NCBI GenBank assembly: GCA_019752375.1 | Contig: JAIEMG010000037.1 | Location: 1 to 64,000, forward strand | Direction: 5' to 3' | DNA: 64,000 nt | Origin: Gemmataceae bacterium | GTDB lineage: Bacteria; Planctomycetota; Planctomycetia; Gemmatales; Gemmataceae | Shown: positions 16,989-26,223 of the stretch, piece after piece | How positions within the stretch are numbered: the stretch's first letter is position 1 | Layout: the number at the start of each line of letters is the position of its first letter | The notes under the pieces: model-generated | Told to the model about the DNA's origin: nothing | The model's database searches: none | What the model saw: only the letters and a program-made list of their open reading frames with translations | Made by a program: the position numbers and the translations under genes

Positions 16989-19715
16989 ATGAATGCCGAG
17001 CATCAGCGGCTGGAGGAAGATCGCCTGCGAACGCAGCCGTGGCGCAAGTGGGGCCCGTACCTCAGCGAGCGGCAGTGGGGCACCGTTCGGGAGGACTACA
17101 GCGCCAATGGCGATGCCTGGGGCTACTTTCCGCACGAGCACGCGCGCTGCCGGGCGTATCGCTGGGGTGAGGACGGCCTCGCGGGGTTTAGCGATGACGA
17201 ACAGCGGCTGTGCCTGAGCGTCGCCTTGTGGAACGGCAAGGACAGGATCTTGAAGGAGCGCCTCTTCGGGCTGACCAACCCGGAGGGCAACCACGGCGAG
17301 GACGTAAAGGAACTCTACTACTACCTCGACGCGACGCCGACCTGCTCCTACCTCAAGTATCTCTACAAGTATCCGCAGAGCGAGTTTCCTTACGAAGCGC
17401 TGGTCGAGGCGAATCGACGTCGCGGCAAGACAGACCCCGAGTTCGAGCTGCTCGACACCGGCGTCTTCGACGAGAACCGCTACTTCGACATCTTCGTGGA
17501 GTATGCCAAGGCGGACGCCGAGCACATCCTGATGCAAATCACCGCCCACAACCGCGGGCCCGAAGCGGCGACGCTGCACGTCCTGCCGCAACTGTGGTTT
17601 CGCAATACCTGGTCGTGGCGCAGCGGCGTGCCCCGGCCTTCGCTGCATGCCGATCGCGCGAATTCGCTCTTGGTCCGCTATCCCGACGTCGGCTATTTTC
17701 CCGAGGGATTCGGCAACCCAGGGCTGGATGGCTATCGGTTCTTCGTCGAAGGCGCTCCCGATCTGCTGTTCACCGAAAACGAAAGCAACATGCACCGCCT
17801 CTATGGCGTGGATGGTCAAACCGGACACGTGAAGGACGCCTTTCACGATTACGTGGTTGGCGGGACCGCGGATGCCGTCAACGCCGAGCGCGTCGGCACC
17901 AAGGCTGCGGCGCACTACGTCCTGAAGATCCCTGCCGGTCAATCGGCGCAGGTGCGCGTGCGGCTGGCGGGGCCGAAGGTCCCGCAAAGGTTCGAAGCGG
18001 AACCCGTGTTCGAGCAGCGGCGGCGTGAAGCAGATGCCTTCTACGCCGACTTGCAGAAAGACCTGACGGATGCCGACGGACGCCTGGTCCAGCGGCAGGC
18101 GCTGGCCAACCTCGTCTGGAACCGGCAGTTCTACTACATCGACGTTCCGCAGTGGCAGGACGGCGACCCGGCGCATCCCCCGCCGCCGCCCGGCCGCCGC
18201 TGGGGCCGCAATCGCGACTGGCGGCACCTGAACAACGCCGACGTGCTCACCATGCCGGACAAGTGGGAATACTCCTACTACTGCGTCTGGGACAGCGCGT
18301 TTCAGTGTATCCCCATCGCACTCATCGACCCCGAGTGGGCCAAGCGCGAGCTGTTGCTCTTGCTCCGCGAATGGTACATGCACCCCAACGGCTCTGTTCC
18401 GGCTTACGAATGGAACTTCGATGACGTGAACCCGCCCGTCTACGCCTGGGCCGCCTGGCGGGTCTATCAGATGGACCGCAATCGGCACCCGGAGTGCAAG
18501 GGCGATCGCGGGTTCCTCGAGCGGGTCTTTCACAAGTTGATGCTCAACTTCACCTGGTGGGTCAATCGCAAGGATGCCCAGGGCCGCAATGTCTTCCAGG
18601 GCGGCTTCCTGGGCATGGACAACATTGGCGTTTTCGACCGCAGCGCTCCCCTGCCGACCGGCGGCTACCTCAACCAGGCCGACGGCACCAGCTGGATGGC
18701 CATGTTCTGCCTCCAGCTCATGCGCATGGCCCTGGAGCTGGCCCGCGACAATCCCGCCTATCAGGATGTGGCCACCAAGTTCTTCGAGCACTTCCTGCAC
18801 ATTGCCGATGCGATGACCAACATTGGCGATTGCGGCGTCGGCCTGTGGAACGAAGAGGATCGTTTCTATTACGACGAGATGCGCCTGCCGAATGGCCACA
18901 TGCACACGCTGCGCGTGCGCTCCATGGTTGGACTTGTTCCCCTCTATGCCGTCGAGGTGCTGGAGCCGGAGCTGCTCGAAGCGCTGCCGGACTTCCATTG
19001 GCGCCTGAAGTGGTTCCTGAACTATCGCCCGGAGCTAGCCAAGCTCGTCTCCCACTGGGACGAACCGGGACGCGGCGAGCGGCGACTGCTCTCCCTCTTG
19101 CGCGGCAGCCGCATGAAGGCATTGCTGCGTCGGCTGCTGGACGAGACCGAGTTCCTGTCCACTTACGGTCCGCGCACCCTGTCGCGCGTCTATCGGGACC
19201 GGCCCTATGTCTTCGACTGCTGCGGTCAGATGCTGACCGTCGCGTATCGCCCCGCCGAGTCCGATTCGGACATGTTCGGCGGCAACTCCAACTGGCGCGG
19301 ACCCATCTGGCTGCCGGTGAGCTATCTGCTCATCGAGTCGCTGCAGCGCTTTCACCACTACTACGGGGACGACTTCAAGGTCGAGTGCCCGACCGGCTCG
19401 GGCCGGTTCCTCACGATTCACGAAGTGGCGGAGGAGCTGTCCCGACGGCTGACGCACCTCTTCTTGCGCGACGCCGACGGCTGGCGGCCGATCTTCGGCC
19501 CGGACGCGAAACTGCAGACCGATCCGAACTTCCGCGACTACCTGTTCTTCCCGGAATACATGGACGGCGACAACGGCCGCGGTTGCGGCACGCTCCATCA
19601 GGGCTGGACGTGTTTGATTGCGAAGTTGCTGCAACCGCGCAAAGCGCCGAAGCAGTGTGCGGACGTACCGAAATCCACGAGTGGAGTTCGTTCTACAACG
19701 CGACTTCCTCCGTAA
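16989..19715 (+). CDS. GH63-like glucosidase
   Basis: The ATG at 16989 is preceded by AGGA at suitable spacing and begins the conserved family N-terminus (MNAEHQRLEEDRLRTQPWRK), giving 908 residues; the longer frame from 16896 looks non-coding. The protein resembles cytosolic GH63 / mannosyl-oligosaccharide-glucosidase-like enzymes with an (alpha/alpha)6 barrel. Key segments are 'WGTVREDYSANGDAWGYFPH' at the N-terminus, 'WEYSYYCVWDSAFQCIPIAL' in the middle, 'NGSVPAYEWNFDDVNPPVYA', 'SNWRGPIWLPVSYLLIES' and a C-terminal 'GTLHQGWTCLIAKLL'. There is no signal peptide. The likely role is intracellular hydrolysis of alpha-glucosides such as glucosylglycerate or oligosaccharides; the exact substrate is unknown. 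Confidence 0.85.
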   Translation: MNAEHQRLEEDRLRTQPWRKWGPYLSERQWGTVREDYSANGDAWGYFPHEHARCRAYRWGEDGLAGFSDDEQRLCLSVALWNGKDRILKERLFGLTNPEGNHGEDVKELYYYLDATPTCSYLKYLYKYPQSEFPYEALVEANRRRGKTDPEFELLDTGVFDENRYFDIFVEYAKADAEHILMQITAHNRGPEAATLHVLPQLWFRNTWSWRSGVPRPSLHADRANSLLVRYPDVGYFPEGFGNPGLDGYRFFVEGAPDLLFTENESNMHRLYGVDGQTGHVKDAFHDYVVGGTADAVNAERVGTKAAAHYVLKIPAGQSAQVRVRLAGPKVPQRFEAEPVFEQRRREADAFYADLQKDLTDADGRLVQRQALANLVWNRQFYYIDVPQWQDGDPAHPPPPPGRRWGRNRDWRHLNNADVLTMPDKWEYSYYCVWDSAFQCIPIALIDPEWAKRELLLLLREWYMHPNGSVPAYEWNFDDVNPPVYAWAAWRVYQMDRNRHPECKGDRGFLERVFHKLMLNFTWWVNRKDAQGRNVFQGGFLGMDNIGVFDRSAPLPTGGYLNQADGTSWMAMFCLQLMRMALELARDNPAYQDVATKFFEHFLHIADAMTNIGDCGVGLWNEEDRFYYDEMRLPNGHMHTLRVRSMVGLVPLYAVEVLEPELLEALPDFHWRLKWFLNYRPELAKLVSHWDEPGRGERRLLSLLRGSRMKALLRRLLDETEFLSTYGPRTLSRVYRDRPYVFDCCGQMLTVAYRPAESDSDMFGGNSNWRGPIWLPVSYLLIESLQRFHHYYGDDFKVECPTGSGRFLTIHEVAEELSRRLTHLFLRDADGWRPIFGPDAKLQTDPNFRDYLFFPEYMDGDNGRGCGTLHQGWTCLIAKLLQPRKAPKQCADVPKSTSGVRSTTRLPP

Positions 19716-19755
19716 AAATCGGCGTACACGTCTGTAGCCTGCGCCGTACTCGAGC

Positions 19756-20409
19756 TTATTGATCCAGAGCGCACCGCACGGCAGCCACAATCTCGTCCAA
19801 CGAGGCCATCGCGCCAACGCCGATGTCACCGCACGCGAGCCGCTTGCTGATCGGCGGCACAACACGCAGCTTCGTCGCCTGCCGATTGATCCAGGTTATC
19901 ACGGCGTCCACGTCAAGGTCCGGCGCCGGTATCCCCTTCGGGATCATGGCTGCGAGCTGGTGCCAGTGTCGAATGGTCAACGGATGTTCCCACATGAGCG
20001 TGTTCATTGCCGGTGCCAGCACGACGGGCCGTGCCAGGTCCCACGCTCGCCACACACACGTCAAGCAATTGTCCGACAGCCCATTCGCCAGCTTGGCCAG
20101 TGTATTCGCGTCGAGCGGGGCAATCAGCAAGAGGTCGGCCCACCGGCGCAGCTCGATATGCGGGACCGGATCGTCGCGCTGCCAGCGCCGTCCCTCCGCG
20201 CGGCCGGGCCATTCGTCGGCATCCAGGAGCACCACCGCCGGGTTACGCTCGCTTCGTGCCGGGTCCAGCGCAACGGGATCAAAAAAGTAGAGCGACGCCT
20301 GGGTGGCAACCACCTTGACAGCGTGTCCCGCCTGCCGAAGCTGCTCGTAAAGCTCAGGCGTGCGAATCGCAGCGACGGAACCGGTGACGCCGAGGAGCAG
20401 GTTAGCCAT
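19756..20409 (-). CDS. coaC: Phosphopantothenoylcysteine decarboxylase (CoaC-like flavoprotein)
   Basis: This 217-residue protein is a stand-alone HFCD-family flavoprotein. It starts 'MANLLLGVTGSVAAIRTPEL', where GVTGSVAA contacts FMN, and contains 'LLIAPLDANTLAKLANGLSD' and the PxMNxxMW-type motif 'APAMNTLMWEHP' that marks phosphopantothenoylcysteine decarboxylases. CoaC makes 4'-phosphopantetheine on the way to coenzyme A. In most bacteria it is fused to CoaB; here the ligase is the separate upstream gene, overlapping by 8 bp, so the two are translationally coupled. Confidence 0.85.
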   Translation of the reverse strand: MANLLLGVTGSVAAIRTPELYEQLRQAGHAVKVVATQASLYFFDPVALDPARSERNPAVVLLDADEWPGRAEGRRWQRDDPVPHIELRRWADLLLIAPLDANTLAKLANGLSDNCLTCVWRAWDLARPVVLAPAMNTLMWEHPLTIRHWHQLAAMIPKGIPAPDLDVDAVITWINRQATKLRVVPPISKRLACGDIGVGAMASLDEIVAAVRCALDQ

Positions 20410-21145
20410 GGCCACGCTCCCGGGCACGCGCCTCGATTGCGTCCAGCAGCCGACTCGCCAGCTCGGCCCGTTTTACCCGGTGATATTGCCCGTCGATCGG
20501 ACCGAGGTACGCCCACGTTGCGGCGCCTTCCAGCGTGTTGGCAACCATCAGGTTCGCGTCGGAATGGCAGCGCGAGTGCTCGGCGATTTCGAGAAGTCGT
20601 TCCTCGCTGACGCCGACCTCGAGCTTGAACTTCACAAGGATCCCGTCGAAACCCCACTCCGTGCGGACCTGATCCACCAGCTTGGGCGTGCGAACGAGAC
20701 GCAGCCAGAGTACCTCCACGTCGCTCTTGACCTTGGCGGCTGCCATGTCGGCCAGCGTCGGCGGCTCGCCTTCCCAGGTGCGGTCGTCGGGGCGAAAGTG
20801 GGTCCGCGCGTCGGGAGCGTAGATGCCCGCACAGCGGTAGTCGCTGACAGCCGCGGAGTGGATGACGACGTCCAACCCGCCGTTGCGCACTCGCTCAGCC
20901 ATGTAGCCTTGCAAGTCATCGAAGGTGCGATACGTTTGGACGCTCAGGCGATCGGCACGGAACCGCTTCGGCTGCTTTATCTCGGCGATGGCTCCTGGGT
21001 GCGAGGTCAGCAGCGTGACGCGGTGGCCGCGGACGTGGCCCTCCAAAGCGATCTGAGCGCCGGTGCGCCCCGTGAAGACGTTGGTGATGCACCGCACCTT
21101 GTCGATCGGCGTCAGCGTGTTGCCGGCGGTGATGAGGATGTTCAT
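20402..21145 (-). CDS. coaB: Phosphopantothenate-cysteine ligase-like protein (CoaB)
   Basis: I start at the ATG at 21145 (247 residues), which opens with 'MNILITAGNTLTPIDKVRCI' followed by TNVFTGRTGA, equivalent to the 'TAGGT.E.ID.VR.I.N.SSG..G' signature of the CoaB domain. 'LDVVIHSAAVSDYRCAGIY' matches the conserved 'AAVaDy' region. It would join cysteine to 4'-phosphopantothenate before CoaC acts. The stand-alone form recalls eukaryotic PPCS more than bacterial CoaBC fusions. It overlaps coaC by 8 bp and lies 31 bp after the DUF1570 gene. Confidence 0.8.
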   Translation of the reverse strand: MNILITAGNTLTPIDKVRCITNVFTGRTGAQIALEGHVRGHRVTLLTSHPGAIAEIKQPKRFRADRLSVQTYRTFDDLQGYMAERVRNGGLDVVIHSAAVSDYRCAGIYAPDARTHFRPDDRTWEGEPPTLADMAAAKVKSDVEVLWLRLVRTPKLVDQVRTEWGFDGILVKFKLEVGVSEERLLEIAEHSRCHSDANLMVANTLEGAATWAYLGPIDGQYHRVKRAELASRLLDAIEARARERGHG

Positions 21146-21176
21146 GGCTACCGGCATTGTATCGCGCAACCCATCG

Positions 21177-22049
21177 TTAACGGGGCTCGCTGCGCGGCCG
21201 GGAATCAACTGCCGCGAGGTGCTTGTTGAGCGCGCCCTCGAGGCCGGGCACGGCACCGGCCAGGCGCGGGCCAAGCGGTCCGGGATTCTTGTTCGTCCGC
21301 AGCTGTTGCAGGTAGGCGAGCAGCACAGCTTTCGCTTCGGGCTTGCTCTGGAGCATCAGATGGACCCATGCCCACGATTCGCGATACTCCGCGGGCGTCA
21401 TCTGCTGAACCTTGCTCAGCTGCTCCAGGCGTTCGAGGTCCGGCTTGACCACGCCCGCGCGCATTTGCTCGAGATGCTGATAGTTGACTCCCTTCCAACC
21501 CAACGGCAGCTCGTAATACTCCGCCAGGCCCTCGTCGAGCCACAGCGGCACGTCGAGCAGGACGCTGTGCAGCAACGCATGCGTCAGCTCGTGGCGCAAG
21601 TCTTGCTGGATACGATCGCCCCAGTAGGTGTAAACAAGCAAGTCTTCGGCGCCGCCCACGCAGCGCTGCTGGGCGACGAAGAAGGCACGCCGCTTGGGCA
21701 GTTCGGGATACTGAGAGTGCATGAAGCGCTCATAGCGCTCGCGGTCCTCGAAGAGATAGACTTGCACCAGCCGATTGGCGGTCGGGAGCTGCAACTCCTT
21801 GTAGATCTGGTCGCGCAGGCCGGACAGCTCCTTGAAGATCGGCAGATCGGATTTCAGCTCGAAATCGGAAAAGAAGATGAACTGGGAAACGCGGAGCGAA
21901 CACTTGGCCGGAGCTTCCGGCACCGCGTCCTTTTCCGGCCGGTCGACGTTTGGACCAGGCAGGTGAATTCCGTGGCAACCCGCAACCAGTGCAAGGAATA
22001 CGAGCGCAACAATGTGGCGTGGAGGATGGCCACGCAGCCGGTTGTTCAT
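21177..22049 (-). CDS. DUF1570 lipoprotein, putative zinc metallopeptidase
   Basis: The ATG at 22049 yields a 290-residue lipoprotein (signal 'HIVALVFLALVAGC', lipobox LVAGC). It contains a gluzincin-type HExxH motif in 'LRHELTHALLHSVLLDVPLW', with a downstream Glu in 'LDEGLAEYYELP', matching the DUF1570 family common in planctomycetes. This suggests an outer-surface or periplasmic zinc peptidase; substrate and activity are untested. It is followed by coaB at 31 bp on the same strand, which does not suggest a functional link. Confidence 0.85.
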   Translation of the reverse strand: MNNRLRGHPPRHIVALVFLALVAGCHGIHLPGPNVDRPEKDAVPEAPAKCSLRVSQFIFFSDFELKSDLPIFKELSGLRDQIYKELQLPTANRLVQVYLFEDRERYERFMHSQYPELPKRRAFFVAQQRCVGGAEDLLVYTYWGDRIQQDLRHELTHALLHSVLLDVPLWLDEGLAEYYELPLGWKGVNYQHLEQMRAGVVKPDLERLEQLSKVQQMTPAEYRESWAWVHLMLQSKPEAKAVLLAYLQQLRTNKNPGPLGPRLAGAVPGLEGALNKHLAAVDSRPRSEPR

Positions 22050-22141
22050 GAGTTCCTGTTCCGTTGGCTCAGCCGAACCGGACGCAAGCGGCGGGATATT
22101 ACCGAGGGAGCCTGAATAGGGCCAGAGGAACTCTCCACGAT

Positions 22142-24040
22142 TCACGTCAAGACACGGCCGCTGCGGAGATTGCGGGCAATCTTGGCGTGTGTGGCTGTCT
22201 CCACCTCTGTCCACCATGATTTCCAGCCGTCGCGGCCAAGCAGTCCCCACTGTCGGTAGGTGCGCAGGAAGCGCAGCTTATCGGTACGCGTCAACAGGGA
22301 GGACTTGCAGAAGCTGGCATGAATCCGCGCCAGGTTCTGCACCCGCCGGCGTCGAGACATTCGGCGATGGACAGTGACGCCGACCAGGTCGATGAGGGTG
22401 AAGGAGAGATCCGTACCGAACGAGTCAACGGGGAGAAGGCGCGAGGCGCTTTGAGGGGTCATCACGCCACCACCCACGGCTTGGCGGGGTGACCCCACGC
22501 GTAGCCTGGGGAACAGGGGCGGCGCACCCTGAAAGTCGGGGCCATGCTCTTGACCGCTCGTGCCCGTGCTTCGCAACGTGGAAGAAGCCAACGGCCCCGC
22601 GCTGGAGCTTGCTCGATCCTGCACGAGGATGTTGGACGCCTTGAGGTCGCGATGGCAGACGTGCCGGCGATGTAATTCGCGGATGAGTACCGCGACCCGC
22701 TCGATGGCATGGCGGAGGATCGATCGTCGATGGTCGTCGGGCAACTCCGCCAGCCGTGCGGCGGCAGTGTGCAAATCGACGGCGTCTTGCACCTTTTCGA
22801 CGAGTAAATACCCCTCGCGGAGCAGTCCGCGCTGGCGGCGATGAAAGACAGCCAAGGGGCGTGGCGTCGGCAGGCCCCGGTCGCGCAGGCCGTGCCCGTG
22901 AAGCCACGAACGCAACGCGGGAGTCCGCCGAAGGAGTGCCGTCCAAGGATCGCTGCGTGCGGCCACGCGAAAGCGCTTGAAGATCACCGGTCGCACGGCA
23001 CCGTTCACCGGCACGGCCAGTTCCGCCACGGTTGCGCTGCGCGAGTCCTTGAGCAGCGGCAGTGCCGGATGGCGGAACGGGGCATCGGGATCGGCCAGCA
23101 GCGTCTCCAGGGAGACGACGTCGAGGTCCGTGACCGCGAACCCGGTGAAGCCGTGAGTTGAAAGTCGACGGTAGTGACGATTGGTGACAAGGCAGCGCTG
23201 CTGTCGACTCTGCCAGAAACCCAGGTTGGACTTCCACGTCGACCGTTCGAGTTCCTGGGCCAAGTTTTCCATGCCGTGCGGTTCCACGCTCCATGCGCGA
23301 CACCGCGCGTACGCGTTCCAGCAGCGCAGCCGGTCCGTCCGCAGCGCCCGAAGCATAAACCAGCGGTTGAGCAATGTCAGGTTCGCACGGCTGGCAGCCC
23401 AGTCGAGCGGCTGGCCCAAGGAGACGGCATGCAGGTCGACGAGGAATAGCTCCATGCGATTCTCAGCGCCTTGTCGCAGCAGCAAGTTACCCGGGTGCAA
23501 GTCGTGGTGAACCACGCCCGCATCGTGCATCCGAGCCAGGAAAGCGCCCAGTTCCTCGGCCAGGCGCTGCCGAATGGTGGTCTGTCGGGCCGCGGGCAAT
23601 TCGGGGAGGCTCGATTCCAGGTATGCGTTAAGCGGCTCCACGTTTTCCAAGGTTTGTGTGATCAGGAAGCTGTCGCCTGGGCCAGTCAGCGGTACCGCCT
23701 CGCCCACGGCCAGCGGTGCAATGGTCGGCACGCCGCGAGCCGCGACATCCAGGGCACGCTGATACTCGATGCGCGCCTTTGCCGGCCGCAACAACTCGCG
23801 CAGCCAGGCGCGCGTGTTCATCAGTCGATTGTGCTTGAGATGGAATTCCAGGCCTGGCAAGCAAACACGATAAACGGTGCGGTGCGGTCCGTGCTTGACC
23901 ACCTGAGCTTGTCCGGATCGAAGCCATTCGTCCAGCCGCAGGCCTTCGTTGCCAAGGAGCAGATCGCGCCACTCAGGCGCAATGAGCCAGCGAACGCCGG
24001 CCACGGTCATGAAGACGGGTTGGCTCATGGTCATCCTCAC
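22142..24040 (-). CDS. Tandem lipopolysaccharide kinase (Kdo/WaaP-like) protein
   Basis: The 632-residue protein contains two WaaP/Kdo-kinase-like domains. Domain 1 (about residues 35-270) has 'GVVHHDLHPGNLLL' as catalytic loop and 'LFLVDLHAV' as metal-binding Asp. Domain 2 (about 285-630) has 'VCHRDLKASNILVQD' and 'LIDLVGVTVHRR'. Between these two motifs of domain 2 is an insert far longer than usual (roughly 22400-22610) of low complexity. The GTG at 24040 overlaps the TGA of the upstream glycosyltransferase (GTGA), indicating coupling; ATGs at 24034 or 24028 are alternatives. A role in phosphorylating lipid A core or Kdo-like sugars fits the neighbouring glycosyltransferase. Confidence 0.8.
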   Translation of the reverse strand: MRMTMSQPVFMTVAGVRWLIAPEWRDLLLGNEGLRLDEWLRSGQAQVVKHGPHRTVYRVCLPGLEFHLKHNRLMNTRAWLRELLRPAKARIEYQRALDVAARGVPTIAPLAVGEAVPLTGPGDSFLITQTLENVEPLNAYLESSLPELPAARQTTIRQRLAEELGAFLARMHDAGVVHHDLHPGNLLLRQGAENRMELFLVDLHAVSLGQPLDWAASRANLTLLNRWFMLRALRTDRLRCWNAYARCRAWSVEPHGMENLAQELERSTWKSNLGFWQSRQQRCLVTNRHYRRLSTHGFTGFAVTDLDVVSLETLLADPDAPFRHPALPLLKDSRSATVAELAVPVNGAVRPVIFKRFRVAARSDPWTALLRRTPALRSWLHGHGLRDRGLPTPRPLAVFHRRQRGLLREGYLLVEKVQDAVDLHTAAARLAELPDDHRRSILRHAIERVAVLIRELHRRHVCHRDLKASNILVQDRASSSAGPLASSTLRSTGTSGQEHGPDFQGAPPLFPRLRVGSPRQAVGGGVMTPQSASRLLPVDSFGTDLSFTLIDLVGVTVHRRMSRRRRVQNLARIHASFCKSSLLTRTDKLRFLRTYRQWGLLGRDGWKSWWTEVETATHAKIARNLRSGRVLT

Positions 24041-25050
24041 GCCGCCCGTTGGTGCGAGCTCAGCGAATCAAGCAATGCCAGCCACTTTGCCGCACCGTAC
24101 GCGACGCTGAAATCATTCTGAACGCGTTGCCTGCCGGCCTCGCCCATGCGTCGTCGCAGTTCGGGATCGCGTGCCAGCGTGCGGACCGCCTCGCACCACT
24201 GACGAGGTGTCTCGACCAGGAACCCATTCTCCCCGTGACGGACCATCTCGACCTGAACGCCGACCGGATTGGCGACGACTGGAAGCCCCGCGGCCATGTA
24301 CTGGAGCACTTTGAGCCCGCACTTGCCGCGACTCCAGTCGTCATCGGGGACCCAGCTGATGCCGATGTCTGCCGACGCAATGTCGCTCGCCTCGCGGTCC
24401 TCTCGCCAGGGGCAGGCGATGACGTCGACGTGCTGGAGGTCGAGAAAGCGATCGCACACCAGCTTGAGCTTCAATCCGGGCACGCTGCGGCCTATTTCCT
24501 CCAGCAGCGGCTTGACGGTTTCCATCCCTTTCAACGTGCTGGAAGATCCGACCCAAATGAGTTGCACGCCAGCGCCCTGACGAGTGTGCTCGGCAATGGC
24601 ATAGCGATCGGGATCAATACAGGTTGGAATAACCGTCACTCGGTCCGGACTGAGGTATCGTCCTGCTTCGCGGCGAAGAAACGTGTTGCCGGCAACGACG
24701 GCATCCGTGGCGCGTACCAGCCCGGCGAAGTGTCGCAGCCGCCGCTCGCAGTGGATCCCGCGTGCGGCATAGGAATCGCGCAGGAAGACGGCATCGTCGA
24801 AATCGAAGATCAGGCGGCGCAGCGATCGGCGCAAGAGTGTGCGTTGCCAGCCCGGAACCAGGCGACGCTGGAGGATCACCGCCTCGGCACCACGCAACTC
24901 GGCGCCTAGACGGAACCGTGCCCACCAAGACGTCGGCCAGGGATGGAAATTGAGGGAGTGGCCGGCGCGTTCCAGGAACGGACGGAACGCAGCCAGTCGA
25001 TATCGACAGCAGACGTGCTCGGGACTTTCAACCAATGCGACCAGTTGCAC
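24037..25050 (-). CDS. Glycosyltransferase, GT4-like
   Basis: This 337-residue protein has a GT-B fold signature. The C-terminal half reads 'LIWVGSSSTLKGMETVKPLL', 'ASADIGISWVPDDDWSRGKC', 'LKVLQYMAAGLPVVANPVGV' and 'HGENGFLVETPRQW', matching family 1/4 glycosyltransferases. The N-terminal half ('YRLAAFRPFLERAGH', 'LIFDFDDAVF') fits the acceptor domain. It overlaps the tandem LPS kinase gene by 4 bp, so an outer-membrane glycolipid or polysaccharide pathway is likely. Donor and acceptor cannot be predicted. Confidence 0.85.
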   Translation of the reverse strand: MQLVALVESPEHVCCRYRLAAFRPFLERAGHSLNFHPWPTSWWARFRLGAELRGAEAVILQRRLVPGWQRTLLRRSLRRLIFDFDDAVFLRDSYAARGIHCERRLRHFAGLVRATDAVVAGNTFLRREAGRYLSPDRVTVIPTCIDPDRYAIAEHTRQGAGVQLIWVGSSSTLKGMETVKPLLEEIGRSVPGLKLKLVCDRFLDLQHVDVIACPWREDREASDIASADIGISWVPDDDWSRGKCGLKVLQYMAAGLPVVANPVGVQVEMVRHGENGFLVETPRQWCEAVRTLARDPELRRRMGEAGRQRVQNDFSVAYGAAKWLALLDSLSSHQRAA

Positions 25051-25083
25051 CAGCGGTCCTCCATGACCGTGCGGTGGATTGCG

Positions 25084-25500
25084 CTATGGAGCTTTTGCTT
25101 GCCCTTCGGCCTTCCAGCTGATTTCCACTGAAGGAGCCGGCGTGTTCTTGCGAACGGTGAAATGGTCCGCTTTCTGTTCCACAATCACGATGTGCAACTT
25201 GTTCATGTCCAGGGTCAGGTTCGGCGTGTTACCGAAGGGAGTCGCGTAATAGACTTCCACGGGTGCTTCGCCGCTGACGACGGCCTTGCCCTCCTGGACG
25301 ACGGTGGCCGATTGCAGCAGGCCGCCCCGGTAGGACTGGATCATCAGGGTCAGGATGCTGGCCACGAGGGCCGCGACAATCGATGCCGCGATAATGGTGA
25401 CCACCAGGCTATTGCGCGTGTATGCCTGCGGCTTACGGATTTGCGCCGGCGGCAGCTCTGGATTCGCGGAACCAGGTAAATTTTCGGTAACGTCGCTCAT
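25084..25500 (-). CDS. Small single-pass membrane protein of unknown function
   Basis: I do not recognise a family. The 138-residue protein has a Pro-rich cytoplasmic head, one transmembrane helix near residues 32-54 ('SLVVTIIAASIVAALVASIL') and a ~80-residue exported tail with beta-rich sequence ('VEVYYATPFGNTPNLTLDM', 'FTVRKNTPAPSVEISWKAEG'). It starts 13 bp after smpB and ends 33 bp before the glycosyltransferase gene, all on the minus strand, so it belongs to that transcription unit. Confidence 0.65.
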   Translation of the reverse strand: MSDVTENLPGSANPELPPAQIRKPQAYTRNSLVVTIIAASIVAALVASILTLMIQSYRGGLLQSATVVQEGKAVVSGEAPVEVYYATPFGNTPNLTLDMNKLHIVIVEQKADHFTVRKNTPAPSVEISWKAEGQAKAP

Positions 25501-25513
25501 GGCAGCTCCAGCA

Positions 25514-25996
25514 TTAGCGTCGGCGGTCAGTCATGGCCCGGCGGATCTCGCGCTGGGCATCGGCCTTTTTCTTGGCTTCTCGCTTGTCGTGAACTTGTTT
25601 GCCCTTGGCAACCGCGATCTCGACCTTGGCGCGGCCTTCCTTGAAATAGATGCGCAAAGGCACGAGCGTGAAGCCGCGCTGGGATGCCTTGGCGGCAAAC
25701 TTTTCAATCTCGCGGCGGTGCAGCAGCAGCTTGCGCGGACGTTTCGGCTTGTGGTTCAGCCGGTTGCCCATCGAGTATTCCGGGATGTCGCTGCCGAACA
25801 GCCAAAGCTCATCGTGTTCGATCTTTGCATATGCGTCCTCGAGGCTGGCACTGGATTCGCGCAGGCTCTTGACCTCGGTGCCGCGCAACACCACGCCGCA
25901 CTCCAGACGATCCATCACCTCGTACTCGTGAAACGCACGCTTATTCCTGCAAACGATCTTGATCCCGTCCTCTTTGTCTTTCTTGGCGCTGCCCAT
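25514..25996 (-). CDS. smpB: SsrA-binding protein SmpB
   Basis: The ATG at 25996 has a strong GGGAGG ribosome-binding site and gives a 160-residue protein of normal length. Conserved SmpB features are 'NKRAFHEYEVMDRLECGVVL' followed by RGTEVKSLR, 'LHRREIEKF', 'GFTLVPLRIYFKEGRAKVEI' and the Lys/Arg-rich C-terminal tail (VHDKREAKKKADAQREIRRA). SmpB binds tmRNA and positions it in the A site of stalled ribosomes during trans-translation. No tmRNA gene was recognised in the window. Confidence 0.96.
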   Translation of the reverse strand: MGSAKKDKEDGIKIVCRNKRAFHEYEVMDRLECGVVLRGTEVKSLRESSASLEDAYAKIEHDELWLFGSDIPEYSMGNRLNHKPKRPRKLLLHRREIEKFAAKASQRGFTLVPLRIYFKEGRAKVEIAVAKGKQVHDKREAKKKADAQREIRRAMTDRRR

Positions 25997-26223
25997 CACG
26001 TTGCCTCCCCGCAACATCTTAGCACAACCGAGGGCCGTGAAGAACAGGAAGAACTCGATCCCGTCCCTTGCGCGGCTTCTCCAGCTTTCCCGGTTACTCG
26101 ACGGCAGCCACCGCGCATCGCTTCGGCCCGCAGTGAGGGGGCGATGCCATTTTGCGTGGCGAACGGGGCAGTTTCAGCCTAGAATTGCACTGGAATTCGC
26201 CAAACGACATGGGAGGACTGAAC

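Noticed and set aside
16953-18998. 681-residue minus-strand open frame
   Set aside because: Mirrors the GH63-like gene; His/Val/Leu-rich composition typical of antisense frames, no ribosome-binding site or domain.
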